Shown: positions 43,640 to 52,613 of the stretch, piece by piece | Position numbering within the stretch: position 1 is the first letter of the stretch | Layout of the letters: each line of letters opens with the position of its first letter | Assembly (NCBI GenBank): GCA_951812745.1 | Contig: OX638327.1 | Coordinates: forward strand, 248,001-312,000 | Length of the DNA: 64,000 nt | Direction: 5' to 3' | From: an uncultured Nitrospirales bacterium | GTDB taxonomy: Bacteria; Nitrospirota; Nitrospiria; Nitrospirales; UBA8639 | Position numbers and translations under genes: made by a program | The notes under the pieces: generated by a model | The model's database searches: none | The model's input: only the letters and a program-made list of their open reading frames with translations | What the model was told of the DNA's origin: nothing

Positions 43640-45108
43640 ACTCCGGCAAGCGTACACAGCGTCGCTCACGGCCGACCACTCGTTCCAACCGGACGACACC
43701 CCCGGCCCCCAAAAGCGCACCTTCAAAAGCCTGGACCGGGCGAATCACCGAGCCGACGCATACGTTGGTCGAACGTTTTACGTCCTCCCTGCCTTTCGAT
43801 CGACAATTGTTCGAATACGATATCCTGGGCAGTCTCGCCCATTGCCAGGCCCTGGAAAAAGCCGGGATCCTGACCCGCGCGGAACGCCGCGTTCTGACGC
43901 GCGGGCTCGAACAGGTCCGTGACGAGCTTCGTGAAAACCGTTTCCGCTTCAAGGCTACGGATGAAGACATTCATATGGCGGTCGAGCGACGGTTGACGGA
44001 ACTCGTGGGCCCGGTGGGAGGGAAGCTCCATACCGGCCGGAGCCGTAACGATCAGGTCACGCTGGATCTCCGGTTATACCTGCGAGACCACCTCCGGATG
44101 TTGGAGGCGCGCCTGCAAGATCTGCAACGGGCGTTCCTCGGACAGGCCCGGGAACACCTCGACGTGATCATTCCCGGGTATACCCATTTGCAGCGGGCCC
44201 AGCCCGTCTCGCTGGCCCATCATTTCCTGGCGTACGTGGAAATGCTGGAACGCGACATCGCACGCGTGCGGGACGCCTGTAAACGCGTGAATGTGATGCC
44301 TCTCGGTTCGGGCGCCCTGGCCGGCAACAATTATCCGATCGACCGGGCCTTCACCGCAAAGCTGCTGGGGTTTCCCGCGCTGACCCGCAACAGTTTGGAC
44401 GGGGTGTCGGACCGGGATTACGTGGCGGAAACGCTCGGGGTACTGGCCATCATTATGATGCACCTGTCGCGGTTGAGCGAAGAACTCGTCTTGTGGGCGT
44501 CATATGAATTTTCCTTTGTCGAACTCCCGGACGGCTTTTGTACCGGCAGCAGTATGCTGCCACAGAAAAAGAACCCGGACGTGCCGGAACTGATCCGCGG
44601 CAAAACCGGACGGGTCTACGGGCATGTTCTCTCGATCCTGACGACGCTCAAGGGGCTCCCCCTGAGTTACAACCGGGATTTGCAAGAGGATAAGGAACCT
44701 CTTTTTGACGCCATGGGAACTGTGCTAGAGTGTCTTACAGTCTATGCCGAACTGATCCGGCGTCTTCGCATCCGCCGAGACGTGCTCTCGGGCGCCGTCG
44801 GATCGGGGTTTCTGCTGGCCACCGAGTTGGCCGACTACCTGGTGAACAAGGGTGTCCCCTTTCGGGAGGCCCATGGCATTGTCGGTCGATTGGTGCGATA
44901 CTGTCTGGAGCACCGGATGGAATGGCAGGATCTCTCGTTGGCCGATCTCAAGGCCGCGTCCCCGCATTTTTCCAAGGATGCGCTGTCGTGCCTGAGCCTT
45001 GAAGGGGCCGTTGACCGGAAGGCCCAAACCGGGGGCACGTCCCGGAAGCAGGTGACCCGGCAGATGAACGCATGGGAAGCACGCCTCGCCAAGAAACCGA
45101 AGAACTGA
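43636..45108 (+). CDS. argH: Argininosuccinate lyase
   Basis: A 490-residue lyase releasing arginine and fumarate. [36 protein letters not shown] and the signature [20 protein letters not shown] (flexible loop with catalytic Ser) are present. The first 30 residues are Arg/Ser/Thr/Pro-rich, an extension beyond the conserved fold. ATGA overlap with argG indicates translational coupling. Confidence 0.96.
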   Translation: MNSGKRTQRRSRPTTRSNRTTPPAPKSAPSKAWTGRITEPTHTLVERFTSSLPFDRQLFEYDILGSLAHCQALEKAGILTRAERRVLTRGLEQVRDELRENRFRFKATDEDIHMAVERRLTELVGPVGGKLHTGRSRNDQVTLDLRLYLRDHLRMLEARLQDLQRAFLGQAREHLDVIIPGYTHLQRAQPVSLAHHFLAYVEMLERDIARVRDACKRVNVMPLGSGALAGNNYPIDRAFTAKLLGFPALTRNSLDGVSDRDYVAETLGVLAIIMMHLSRLSEELVLWASYEFSFVELPDGFCTGSSMLPQKKNPDVPELIRGKTGRVYGHVLSILTTLKGLPLSYNRDLQEDKEPLFDAMGTVLECLTVYAELIRRLRIRRDVLSGAVGSGFLLATELADYLVNKGVPFREAHGIVGRLVRYCLEHRMEWQDLSLADLKAASPHFSKDALSCLSLEGAVDRKAQTGGTSRKQVTRQMNAWEARLAKKPKN

Positions 45109-45113
45109 AACAG

Positions 45114-45335
45114 ATGTTGGACGATTCTCGACGCTCCGCTCTTCGACGGATCCTCGTGTTGACGGTCCTGTTTTCGGTTGCAGCGGGTTGCGGGGTGACG
45201 GGATCTCCCATTGCCCCGGAAGACATCGGGATTGAAGCCAAGATCCGGGCCCAACGACAAGCCGAAGAAAAACGCTCGACCCCGGAGGAGCCGAAGGTCA
45301 TACTGCCCCCTCTGCAACCCGTGGGGACCCAATAG
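45114..45335 (+). CDS. Small LptM-like lipoprotein
   Basis: A 73-residue lipoprotein. MLDDSRRSALRRILVLTVLF then SVAAGC gives a lipobox AAGC, followed by GVTGSPIAPEDIGIEAKIRA, which resembles the CGxKGPLxxPE pattern of LptM/YifL, a small lipoprotein that helps assemble LptD and is often encoded just before lysA. The tail is charged and Pro-rich. ATG 45114 lies 5 bp after the argH stop; an ATG at 45072 would overlap argH. The LptM relation is from motif and position only. Confidence 0.65.
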   Translation: MLDDSRRSALRRILVLTVLFSVAAGCGVTGSPIAPEDIGIEAKIRAQRQAEEKRSTPEEPKVILPPLQPVGTQ

Positions 45336-45681
45336 CCGACCTTGAGTGGAGCCACGTGATTCGGATAAGTTGTAACGACACGCAACCTTTCCAGAGATGT
45401 ACTTTTTTCTCGTCTTGTGGCTAGTTGGGCTTGAGGTTTTCCGAAGGATGCTACTATGAATCCTCAATCATCTTTTCGTAGTAGTACACCAACACCGATA
45501 CAGGCGACAGAAACTGCGAGCAGGAAAATAGCGGTTCCCGGACCTCGGCCAATCCAAGCAAATTCCATAAAAGCAACAAAAATGGCTCCGATTGAACCAA
45601 CCATCAACAGACTTTTAGCATGCTTACCCATGCATACGTCCTTAGCACATCATGTTTCGCCGCTACAAGGGAGATTGTTCC
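45336..45681. other. Gap between lipoprotein and radical SAM gene, with a small antisense ORF
   Basis: AT-richer stretch of 346 bp. The only coding-like content is a 55-codon membrane-protein frame on the minus strand (45464-45631). No other gene or clear promoter is recognised. Confidence 0.5.
45464..45631 (-). CDS. Small two-segment membrane protein (55 residues)
   Basis: ATG 45631 has AAGGA seven bases upstream. The product starts MGKHAKSLLMVGSIGAIFVA and continues FMEFAWIGRG, then PGTAIFLLAVSVACIGVGVL and LRKDD, giving two hydrophobic helices, a cationic N-terminus and a charged end. No family recognised. It is antisense to the direction of the arg-lys operon, in an AT-richer gap. Ribosome binding site and composition support a genuine gene, but this remains unproven. 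Confidence 0.55.
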   Translation of the reverse strand: MGKHAKSLLMVGSIGAIFVAFMEFAWIGRGPGTAIFLLAVSVACIGVGVLLRKDD

Positions 45682-47553
45682 ATGGACGCCAACGCAGGAC
45701 GCGATAAATCTCGAATTTTACTTCTCCTCGATCCCTATCCCAGGAATAATCCGTATCGCATGACGCCGAGCGAGCGGCGCTCCATCTGGTTTCCCAAACT
45801 CAGTCTGCCGGTGATAGCCGCGTATACGCCGCCCGACTGGGACGTGAGGCTGGTCGATGAGGCGGTCCAGACCATCGACTTCGATGAGCCTTGCGACATG
45901 GTCGGCATTTCCGTGATGACCTGCTACGCCCCACGGGCGTATGAGCTCGCCACGGAATTTCGCAAACGCGGCAAGACCGTCGTGCTCGGCGGCGTCCACC
46001 CCACCTATTGTCCCGAAGAAGCCCTGCAATATTGCGACACCATCGTGTGCGGGGAGGCCGAAGACCTGTGGCCGCAAGCCATGGCGGATTACGAGGCCGG
46101 GCAGATGAAACGTATCTACCGGATGGAGCACTTTCCTGCGCTGGACGACTATCGCGCCCCGAGGATCCAACTCCTCAGCCCGGATTCCTACATGACTCGG
46201 CATTGCACGTTCACCACGCGTGGCTGCCATTTCGATTGCGAGTTTTGCAGCGTGTCGCCCTTTAACGGGAAAACCACCAGACGGCGTCCCGTGCCGGAAG
46301 TGATCGAAGAAATCACGCGTGTCAAGGAATGGATACGGGCCGAGGTGGTCGAGCGCATGACCAAGGGCTCATTGTGGGAAGCCCTGACCATCGCGTCAAA
46401 AATCTGGGTGGGCCTCGAAGAAGGGTCGATCGTGGCCTTCGTGGACGACCTGCACAACAGTCACCGGGCGTATTGCCGGGAGTTGTGGCAGGCATTGAAA
46501 GCCCTCAACATCAAATGGGGATGCCAATCCACCCTGTTCCTGGGAGATGATCCGGAGATGGTCAAATTGGCGGCCGACAGCGGCTGCATTTCGGTCTTCG
46601 TGGGCATGGAGTCGATTTCCGAGAATTCCCTGGCCGAAACCAACAAGGGCTTCAACCAGGTCAGAAAATTCGAAGACCAGATCAAAATGTTTCACGACCA
46701 CGGCATCATGGTGAACCCGGGCATGGTGTTCGGGTTCGATAACGACGATGAATCCGTGTTCGAATCGACACTGAATTTTCTCATCCGCAATCGCGTGGAG
46801 TTGGCCTATTTCAACGTCTTGACGCCCCTGCCCGGGACCGCCCTGTTTGACCGGTATACCCGCGAAGGCCGGATCTTCGATCGGGATTGGGCGAAATACG
46901 ACGGGAAGCACGTGGTGTTCCGCCCGAAACGGATGACGCCGGAACAACTCCAGGAAGGCTTCTTCTGGGCCAACCATGAGTTCTATTCGTTGCGTTCCAT
47001 CTGGCACCGGCTCCGGCATACCAGCCAACGCCTGGTCCCCCGCATCGAAATGAATTACGAATTTCGAAAGCTGGTCAAGCGATCCTGTCCCCAGGGGACG
47101 CTCTCTCCCATTGCGGCCGTACTCAAGAACCTGCAGGCGAAACTGCCCTCGATGGACACCGCCTCGCTCATTCCGAACGCCCTGCACAAGATCAAGGTGC
47201 CCGCGAAGCCGCACGAGTTGTTCCTGAATATCAAGGGCCGGCGCCACGATGCGTCCGTGTCGCTCTTTATCGACCTGGAGGGCACGTTGGATCATTTGAA
47301 TGCCCGGGAACTCCTGAACCGCATCAAGGACGCCGCGCAACAAGCCAGGATGGACATCGTCGTCAACTTCGAGCATCTCCGCCAGGCCACCCCCGGGGCG
47401 ATCCAGATGCTCCTGGACCAGGACGTGCTCACGGCGGTGACTCCCTATGCGAAGCTGCGGTATCGTAAATTGCAAGACGCCTTTCATTCGGCGTTGGAGG
47501 GGTTGACGCTGTTCGATCCCGAACTGTTTGACGAGCTGCCGCAAGATGCATGA
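45682..47553 (+). CDS. Cobalamin-type radical SAM protein with STAS-like C-terminus
   Basis: A 623-residue protein. Residues 35-135 form a B12-binding-type domain (VVLGGVHPTYCPEEALQYCD, IVCGEAEDLWP). The radical SAM motif is GCHFDCEFCS (Cys 182, 186, 189), then a barrel with FVDDLHNSHRAY and VNPGMVFGFDNDDESVFE. The final ~90 residues (VSLFIDLEGTLDHLNARELL, IVVNFEHLRQATPGAIQMLL) resemble a STAS domain, an unusual fusion. ATG 45682 is preceded by AAGGGAG; the frame start at 45652 lacks one. It lies within the arg-lys block and overlaps lysA by eight bases, so it is translationally coupled to it. Confidence 0.82.
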   Translation: MDANAGRDKSRILLLLDPYPRNNPYRMTPSERRSIWFPKLSLPVIAAYTPPDWDVRLVDEAVQTIDFDEPCDMVGISVMTCYAPRAYELATEFRKRGKTVVLGGVHPTYCPEEALQYCDTIVCGEAEDLWPQAMADYEAGQMKRIYRMEHFPALDDYRAPRIQLLSPDSYMTRHCTFTTRGCHFDCEFCSVSPFNGKTTRRRPVPEVIEEITRVKEWIRAEVVERMTKGSLWEALTIASKIWVGLEEGSIVAFVDDLHNSHRAYCRELWQALKALNIKWGCQSTLFLGDDPEMVKLAADSGCISVFVGMESISENSLAETNKGFNQVRKFEDQIKMFHDHGIMVNPGMVFGFDNDDESVFESTLNFLIRNRVELAYFNVLTPLPGTALFDRYTREGRIFDRDWAKYDGKHVVFRPKRMTPEQLQEGFFWANHEFYSLRSIWHRLRHTSQRLVPRIEMNYEFRKLVKRSCPQGTLSPIAAVLKNLQAKLPSMDTASLIPNALHKIKVPAKPHELFLNIKGRRHDASVSLFIDLEGTLDHLNARELLNRIKDAAQQARMDIVVNFEHLRQATPGAIQMLLDQDVLTAVTPYAKLRYRKLQDAFHSALEGLTLFDPELFDELPQDA

Positions 47554-48814
47554 TTTTCACTATCACAATGATGCGCTCTTCTGTGAAGACGTCCCGCTCG
47601 AACGCCTCGCCAAAGAACAAGGCACACCCTGCTACCTCTACAGTCACGCGACGCTGACCCGGCACTTTCAAGCCTTTGACCAGGCCTTCGCTTCGGTTCC
47701 CCATCTCATCGCGTTTGCCATGAAGGCCAATTCGAACCTGGCCATTCTCCGGCTTATGGCGTCGCTCGGCAGCGGGGCCGACATCGTGTCGGGCGGTGAA
47801 CTGTTTCGCGCGTTGCAGGCCGGCATCCCGGCGAACAAGATCGTGTTCGCCGGGGTCGGCAAGAGTCCCGAAGAAATTGCCTATGCCCTCGACTCGGATA
47901 TCCTGTTGTTCAACGTCGAATCGGCCGCCGAACTTCAGGCCATCAACGACGTGGCAAGGGGAAAAGGCGCGCGGGCGCGCGTGGCGTTGCGGGTCAACCC
48001 GGATATCGACCCCATGACCCATCCCTATATCACGACGGGGTTGAAAAAGAGTAAATTCGGGATCGGCGCGGACCGGGCGTTGGAGGAATTCACAAAGGCG
48101 GCGGCACTTCCCAACGTCGAGGTCATCGGGGTGCATGCGCACATCGGCTCTCAACTGACGCAGGTCAGTCCCTTTGTCGACTCCCTGAAAAAGGTGGTGG
48201 GGCTGATCGAGACGTTGAAAGAGCAGGGCATTCCCATCCGGTATTTGAACATCGGCGGAGGACTCGGCATTACCTATTCGGACGAAACGCCGCCACATCC
48301 CACGGAGTACGCCGATGCCATCACGCCGCTGCTGGAGGCGGCGCAATGTGAAATCATCATGGAACCCGGTCGCGTGATCACGGGGAACGCCGGCGTGATG
48401 TTGACGCGCGTCCTCTACATCAAGGAGACCGGCACGAAAAACTTTGCCATCGTGGACGCGGCGATGAACGATCTGCTGCGACCCAGCCTGTACGAGGCCC
48501 ACCACGACATCCTGCCGGTTCGCCAGGTCCCGAATGCCTCGACAGCGGTGTTCGACGTGGTGGGACCCGTGTGCGAATCCGGGGATTTTCTGGCCCAAAA
48601 CCGGACCCTGCCCGTGGTAAAGGCCGGTGATCTTCTGGCGGTCATGTCCGCGGGAGCCTATGGGTTTGCCATGGCGTCCAATTATAATTCGAGACCCCGG
48701 ACTTCGGAGATCATGGTGAAGGGCGGGGAAAGCTTCGTGATCCGGGAGCGCGAGACGTTCGAGGATCTCGTGCGCGGGGAACGGATCCCCGCGTTCCTTG
48801 AGGCAAAGGTGTAA
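47546..48814 (+). CDS. lysA: Diaminopimelate decarboxylase
   Basis: A 422-residue PLP enzyme of the alanine-racemase fold that makes lysine from meso-diaminopimelate. IAFAMKANSNLAILRLMASL supplies the PLP lysine (FAMKAN), followed by GADIVSGGELFRALQAGIP, HAHIGSQLT, GGGLGITYSDE and the catalytic CESGDFLAQNRTLP. ATG 47546 overlaps the radical SAM stop (ATGCATGA), so it is coupled to the upstream gene. Confidence 0.96.
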   Translation: MHDFHYHNDALFCEDVPLERLAKEQGTPCYLYSHATLTRHFQAFDQAFASVPHLIAFAMKANSNLAILRLMASLGSGADIVSGGELFRALQAGIPANKIVFAGVGKSPEEIAYALDSDILLFNVESAAELQAINDVARGKGARARVALRVNPDIDPMTHPYITTGLKKSKFGIGADRALEEFTKAAALPNVEVIGVHAHIGSQLTQVSPFVDSLKKVVGLIETLKEQGIPIRYLNIGGGLGITYSDETPPHPTEYADAITPLLEAAQCEIIMEPGRVITGNAGVMLTRVLYIKETGTKNFAIVDAAMNDLLRPSLYEAHHDILPVRQVPNASTAVFDVVGPVCESGDFLAQNRTLPVVKAGDLLAVMSAGAYGFAMASNYNSRPRTSEIMVKGGESFVIRERETFEDLVRGERIPAFLEAKV

Positions 48815-48885
48815 CCGCGGAGTTGGCCAACGGCCGTCCGTTCGTCACGCGTAGTCACAACTATTTTTTCACCAAAGGTCGCACG

Positions 48886-49758
48886 ATGTTTTCAGGATCC
48901 CTTGTCGCTATCGTCACCCCGTTCAAGAACGGCGCATTCGACGAAACCGCGTATCGCGAGTTGATAGAGTTTCAAATCGCCAACGGCACGCACGGCATCG
49001 TTCCCTGCGGGACCACGGGGGAATCCGCCACGCTCTCGCACGAAGAACACGAGCGCGTGGTCGCGTTTACCGTGGAAGTCGTGAACCGGCGGGTCCCGGT
49101 GATTGCCGGCACCGGCTCGAATGCCACGGACGAGGCGATTGCGTTTACCGCCCACGCCAAGCAAGCCGGCGCGGACGGCGCGCTCCTCATTACGCCCTAT
49201 TACAACAAGCCCACACAGGAAGGCCTGTATCAACACTATGCGGCCGTGGCCAAGGCCGTGGACCTGCCCTTGATCCTCTACAACATTCCGGGCCGCACCA
49301 GCGTGAACATGACCCCGGCCACCGTCGCTCGGATCGCCAAACTCGACACCGTGGCGGGGATCAAGGAAGGCAGCGGGTCGTTGGGGCAGGTTTCCGACAT
49401 CATTCACCAATGCGGCGACGATTTCACCGTGCTTTCCGGCGATGACTCCCTGACCCTGCCGATGATGGCGCTGGGGGCCAAGGGCGTGATTACGGTGACC
49501 GCCAACGTGGCGCCGAAAGATATGGCCGACATGGTGAATGCCGCCCTGGCCGGGAACGTGGCCGGCGCGCGTGCCGCTCATTTCAAGCTCGCGTCGTTGT
49601 TCAATGCCCTGTTCTATGAGACCAACCCCATTCCGGTCAAAGAAGCCCTGGCCATGATGAACAAAATCGAACCGGAATTCCGTCTCCCGCTCACGGCAAT
49701 GTCGTCGGACAACCGTGAACGGCTCCGGCAAGTCATGAAAGATACCGGGCTGATCTGA
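48886..49758 (+). CDS. dapA: 4-hydroxy-tetrahydrodipicolinate synthase
   Basis: A 290-residue aldolase of the lysine/diaminopimelate pathway condensing pyruvate and aspartate semialdehyde. PCGTTGESATLSHEEHERVV, YYNKPTQEGLYQHY, LYNIPGRTSVNMTP and the Schiff-base lysine GIKEGSGSLGQ are intact. ATG 48886 matches the family beginning. Follows lysA by 71 bp. Confidence 0.97.
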   Translation: MFSGSLVAIVTPFKNGAFDETAYRELIEFQIANGTHGIVPCGTTGESATLSHEEHERVVAFTVEVVNRRVPVIAGTGSNATDEAIAFTAHAKQAGADGALLITPYYNKPTQEGLYQHYAAVAKAVDLPLILYNIPGRTSVNMTPATVARIAKLDTVAGIKEGSGSLGQVSDIIHQCGDDFTVLSGDDSLTLPMMALGAKGVITVTANVAPKDMADMVNAALAGNVAGARAAHFKLASLFNALFYETNPIPVKEALAMMNKIEPEFRLPLTAMSSDNRERLRQVMKDTGLI

Positions 49759-49798
49759 CACCATGACGGCTTCCCGGGCCTTATCACACAATTAGGTT

Positions 49799-50614
49799 AT
49801 GAACTCCCCGATCAACGTCATGATCACCGGCGCCGCCGGACGCATGGGAAAACGCCTCGTTGTCCTGGTCAACGAATCATCCCACCTGCGCCTGGCCGGC
49901 GCCACGGAAGCGCCAGGGCACCCGGCCCTGGGCAAAGATGCCGGGGAGGTGGCCGGCTGCGGACCTCTCGGTGTCTCGTTGACGGACGACCTGGCGCAGG
50001 CATTGCCTCTGAGCGACGTGGTCATCGATTTCACCGCACCAGCCGCCACGTTGCACCATCTTGCTCAAGCCGTCCAACACAAACGTGCCATGGTCATTGG
50101 CACCACGGGGTTGTCGCCCGATGAAATGGATCAGCTTCGCCAACACGCGGCGTCGATTCCGTGCGTTCAGGCGCCCAACATGAGCGTGGGGATTACGGTA
50201 CTGCTCCAGATAATCGGAAAGGTGGCCCAAGCGCTCGGCGATGGCTACGATCTCGAAATCATCGATACGCACCATAACAAGAAGAAGGACGCGCCGAGCG
50301 GCACCGCGCTGAAGCTCGCCGAAGTCCTGGCTGCGGCCAAGGACTGGGACCTGCAGGAAGCCGGCGTCTACGCGCGACACGGCCTCGTCGGGGAACGCAC
50401 GAACAACGAAATCGGCGTCCAAAGCGTGAGGGCCGGTGACATCGTGGGCGATCATACCGTGCTCTATGCCGGGCCCGGAGAACGCATCGAGATCACGCAC
50501 CGCGCCCACAATCGGGACCCGTTTGCCCACGGAGCCTTGCGCGCCGCGGAATGGGTCGTGCATCAGCCCCCGGGCCTGTACGGCATGGCCGACGTGCTCG
50601 GATTATCCCGGTAA
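49799..50614 (+). CDS. dapB: 4-hydroxy-tetrahydrodipicolinate reductase
   Basis: A 271-residue NAD(P)H reductase acting directly after DapA. INVMITGAAGRMGKRLVVLV is the nucleotide-binding start, VIDFTAPAATLHHLAQAVQ and VIGTTGLSPDEM follow, and IIDTHHNKKKDAPSGTALKL is the catalytic signature. It closes the co-oriented arg-lys-dap block. Confidence 0.97.
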   Translation: MNSPINVMITGAAGRMGKRLVVLVNESSHLRLAGATEAPGHPALGKDAGEVAGCGPLGVSLTDDLAQALPLSDVVIDFTAPAATLHHLAQAVQHKRAMVIGTTGLSPDEMDQLRQHAASIPCVQAPNMSVGITVLLQIIGKVAQALGDGYDLEIIDTHHNKKKDAPSGTALKLAEVLAAAKDWDLQEAGVYARHGLVGERTNNEIGVQSVRAGDIVGDHTVLYAGPGERIEITHRAHNRDPFAHGALRAAEWVVHQPPGLYGMADVLGLSR

Positions 50615-50656
50615 CGCATACATTTCTATTTTTTCTTGAATAAGGAGGGTTGTGTC

Positions 50657-50902
50657 ATGGATATGTTCGGGAAGATTCCACTCATTGAAATTCCGGTCCA
50701 CGTAACCCCGGACCAAAAAAAGTGGTTGGAGAAAATGGTGGAAGAAGGCCGGATCGCGGTCCCACCCGGCGGGACGTTGGAAAAGGGTTCCGTGATTTCG
50801 ATGTTCATGCGGCTATTGATTCACAACGCCATGGAAGAGCAGCAACGACAAGCCGCGATCGAAGCCGCAGAAGAAGACGATGACGACGATGATGACGAAT
50901 AA
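50657..50902 (+). CDS. Small protein with an acidic tail
   Basis: An 81-residue protein starting MDMFGKIPLIEIPVHVTPDQ, with a predicted helical middle (KKWLEKMVEEGRIAVPPGGT, ISMFMRLLIHNAMEEQQRQA) and a run of Asp/Glu at the C-terminus. A strong AAGGAGG precedes the ATG. No family recognised. It follows dapB by 42 bp. Its stop is in the same frame as the next gene, nine codons upstream of that gene's GTG. Confidence 0.7.
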   Translation: MDMFGKIPLIEIPVHVTPDQKKWLEKMVEEGRIAVPPGGTLEKGSVISMFMRLLIHNAMEEQQRQAAIEAAEEDDDDDDDE

Positions 50903-50906
50903 ACCC

Positions 50907-50925
50907 GGCGGGGGCCGTTCCCGCC
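50907..50925. terminator. GC-rich hairpin after the acidic protein gene
   Basis: GGCGGG-ggccgtt-CCCGCC lies between the acidic protein stop and the TIR-like start. It could terminate the dap-side transcript and marks the edge of the defence-type genes. No U-tract. Confidence 0.4.
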
Positions 50926-50926
50926 C

Positions 50927-51793
50927 GTGGATGAGTTGAAACGCCTCACGGTCAAGATAGTCGGTGATGAGGGCATTGAGAGCCTAAAGATAGTCGATCG
51001 AGTGATGGCACAACCGCCCAAGGCCAAGGCGATAGAACGTCTGAAGAAGGCATTGGATGCAATATCCGACTTGAGGACCCTGCAGAGCGGCTCTCCGGAG
51101 TTTATGAAATGGAGAGAAAGCACACTGGGCGCAATCAGCCGCACGTTCGGAGATAACTCAGACCACATTAGAGGATTCAAAAGCATCTACTTTTCCAAGC
51201 CTAAGCCATTCTACCCGACAGTCTATGAGTACGGTTTGAACTCAGCGGAAGCAAAGCTCAATTCCATGATTGAAGAGATCGAAGAAGATGGGGAAAGTGA
51301 CAATGAGACGCAGATCCCTTCCAGCGCCCAAGGGAACGAGCGACCAAGAACGAATGAAGTCTTTGTCATTCACGGCAGGGATGAAGGCGCCAGAGAGCTA
51401 GTGGCGAGATTCCTAGAAAAACGGGGCCTCAAGCCCGTGATACTGCACGAACAACCGAATGAGGGCCGCACTATCATCGAGAAGATCGAGGCCCATACCC
51501 AAGTCAGTTTCGCCGTGGTCTTGTTGACCCCGGACGATGTTGGATCGCTCAAGGAGGAGAAACACGATCTCACGCCACGCGCAAGACAGAACGTGATTTT
51601 TGAGTTCGGATACTTCATTGGGAAGCTCGGACGAGAACGAGTTTGCGCCTTGGTAAAGGGCGACGTGGAAAAGCCTTCGGACTTCGATGGAGTACTCTAT
51701 ATCCCATTGGACGAATCGGGTGGTTGGAATAATAAGCTTATCAGGGAGTTGAAGACCGCCGGAATCCAAGTCGACGCGAACCTGGTATTTTAG
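50927..51793 (+). CDS. TIR-like (CAP12/PCTIR-type) nucleotide-binding protein
   Basis: A 288-residue protein. Residues 143-288 show the predicted nucleotide-binding TIR-like fold: EVFVIHGRDEGARELVARFL, LHEQPNEGRTIIEKIEAH, FAVVLLTPDDVG, RARQNVIFEFGYFIGKLGRE and a C-terminal RELKTAGIQVDANLVF. The N-terminal 140 residues are helical and unique, ending in an acidic linker. Homologues of this CAP12/PCTIR type occur in CBASS-like and other anti-phage systems as NAD-consuming or signal-sensing effectors. The start is GTG 50927. It ends 2 bp before mntA, suggesting one operon with the MntA-HepT pair. Confidence 0.8.
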   Translation: MDELKRLTVKIVGDEGIESLKIVDRVMAQPPKAKAIERLKKALDAISDLRTLQSGSPEFMKWRESTLGAISRTFGDNSDHIRGFKSIYFSKPKPFYPTVYEYGLNSAEAKLNSMIEEIEEDGESDNETQIPSSAQGNERPRTNEVFVIHGRDEGARELVARFLEKRGLKPVILHEQPNEGRTIIEKIEAHTQVSFAVVLLTPDDVGSLKEEKHDLTPRARQNVIFEFGYFIGKLGRERVCALVKGDVEKPSDFDGVLYIPLDESGGWNNKLIRELKTAGIQVDANLVF

Positions 51794-51795
51794 GC

Positions 51796-52107
51796 ATGAA
51801 TGCGCATATCGACATACCACAAGACGAGCTCGCCGCCTTTTGCGAACGCTGGAAGGTGACGGAACTGGCTTTGTTCGGTTCCGTGCTGCGGGAGGATTTC
51901 AATCCCGAAAGCGACGTGGATGTGCTGGTGCGCTTCGATCCGCAAGCACGACATACTCTTCTGGATATCGCGCAAATGCAGGACGAGCTAAGCGCGACGC
52001 TCGGTCGGGCAGTGGATCTCATCGAACGCGCGGTCGTCGAACGAAGCCCAAACTACATCCGCCGCAAGGCGATCCTCCAATCCGCCGAGACGATCTATGC
52101 GTCATGA
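51796..52107 (+). CDS. mntA: MntA-type nucleotidyltransferase antitoxin
   Basis: A 103-residue minimal nucleotidyltransferase: ALFGSVLREDFNPESDVDVL carries the GSxxR...SDxDxxV motif of the MNT fold. In MntA-HepT systems it AMPylates and neutralises the HEPN toxin. The reading frame overlaps hepT by 11 bp. The downstream order mntA-hepT is typical. Confidence 0.9.
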   Translation: MNAHIDIPQDELAAFCERWKVTELALFGSVLREDFNPESDVDVLVRFDPQARHTLLDIAQMQDELSATLGRAVDLIERAVVERSPNYIRRKAILQSAETIYAS

Positions 52108-52438
52108 TGACGCCTATCTGCTCGACATGCTACTGGCGGCGCGCGAGGCGGGAACATTTACCGCCGGCCTGACCTTCCCGGAGTTCAAGCGAAACCGTAT
52201 GGCACAACTTGCGATCCTGAAGGCGGTGGAAGTCGTTGGTGAGGCCGCGTCTCAGGTCAGCCCAGAGGGCAAGGAAGCGCATCCCGAAATCCCCTGGGCC
52301 AAGATCATCGGCATGCGGAATCGTCTCGTACACGGATATTTCAATGTCAACTTGGAGCGGGTGTGGGAAACCGTGGAGCAGGATCTTCCCCATCTCATCG
52401 CCCTACTTGAGCCACTTGTCCCGCCTGAGGAAACATAG
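52097..52438 (+). CDS. hepT: HepT-type HEPN RNase toxin
   Basis: A 113-residue HEPN protein (DUF86). The RNase motif Rx4-6H is in IGMRNRLVHGYFNVNLERVW, and the AMPylation Tyr follows as GYF. It would cleave RNA when released from MntA. As the last gene of the TIR-MntA-HepT operon it ends 175 bp before the oppositely oriented helicase gene. Confidence 0.9.
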   Translation: MRHDDAYLLDMLLAAREAGTFTAGLTFPEFKRNRMAQLAILKAVEVVGEAASQVSPEGKEAHPEIPWAKIIGMRNRLVHGYFNVNLERVWETVEQDLPHLIALLEPLVPPEET

Positions 52439-52481
52439 TCGAATGGGCAGGCCGTACCGCTGTGGCTTGCGTTTAACGCGC

Positions 52482-52527
52482 GTTTCCAACCGCTTAAATG
52501 CCTCGCGAACGGCTTTGACGGTCCGTT
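52482..52527. repeat. Direct repeat of the hemL 3' end (putative att site, far copy)
   Basis: Matches 56061-56106 at 38 of 46 positions by hand alignment, same orientation. On the minus strand it encodes RTVKAVREAFKRL, a homologue of the hemL C-terminus RTIRAVHEAFRRL, but without the stop. It lies beyond the helicase gene relative to hemL. Confidence 0.75.
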
Positions 52528-52613
52528 GAATTCTGTAGCGAGCACTTCATAGTGCAATGTAAGAATTATCCGCCGTATGGCATCGGCATTATGCTTGCAC
52601 GCTGCTCAATGGC

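Noticed and set aside
46396-47544. A 382-codon minus-strand frame
   Set aside because: Antisense to the radical SAM-STAS gene, no recognisable motif, explained by codon bias.
50657-51793. Acidic small protein and TIR-like protein as one gene split by a stop
   Set aside because: The two are in the same frame, but each has its own good start and folds separately, and a hairpin lies between them.
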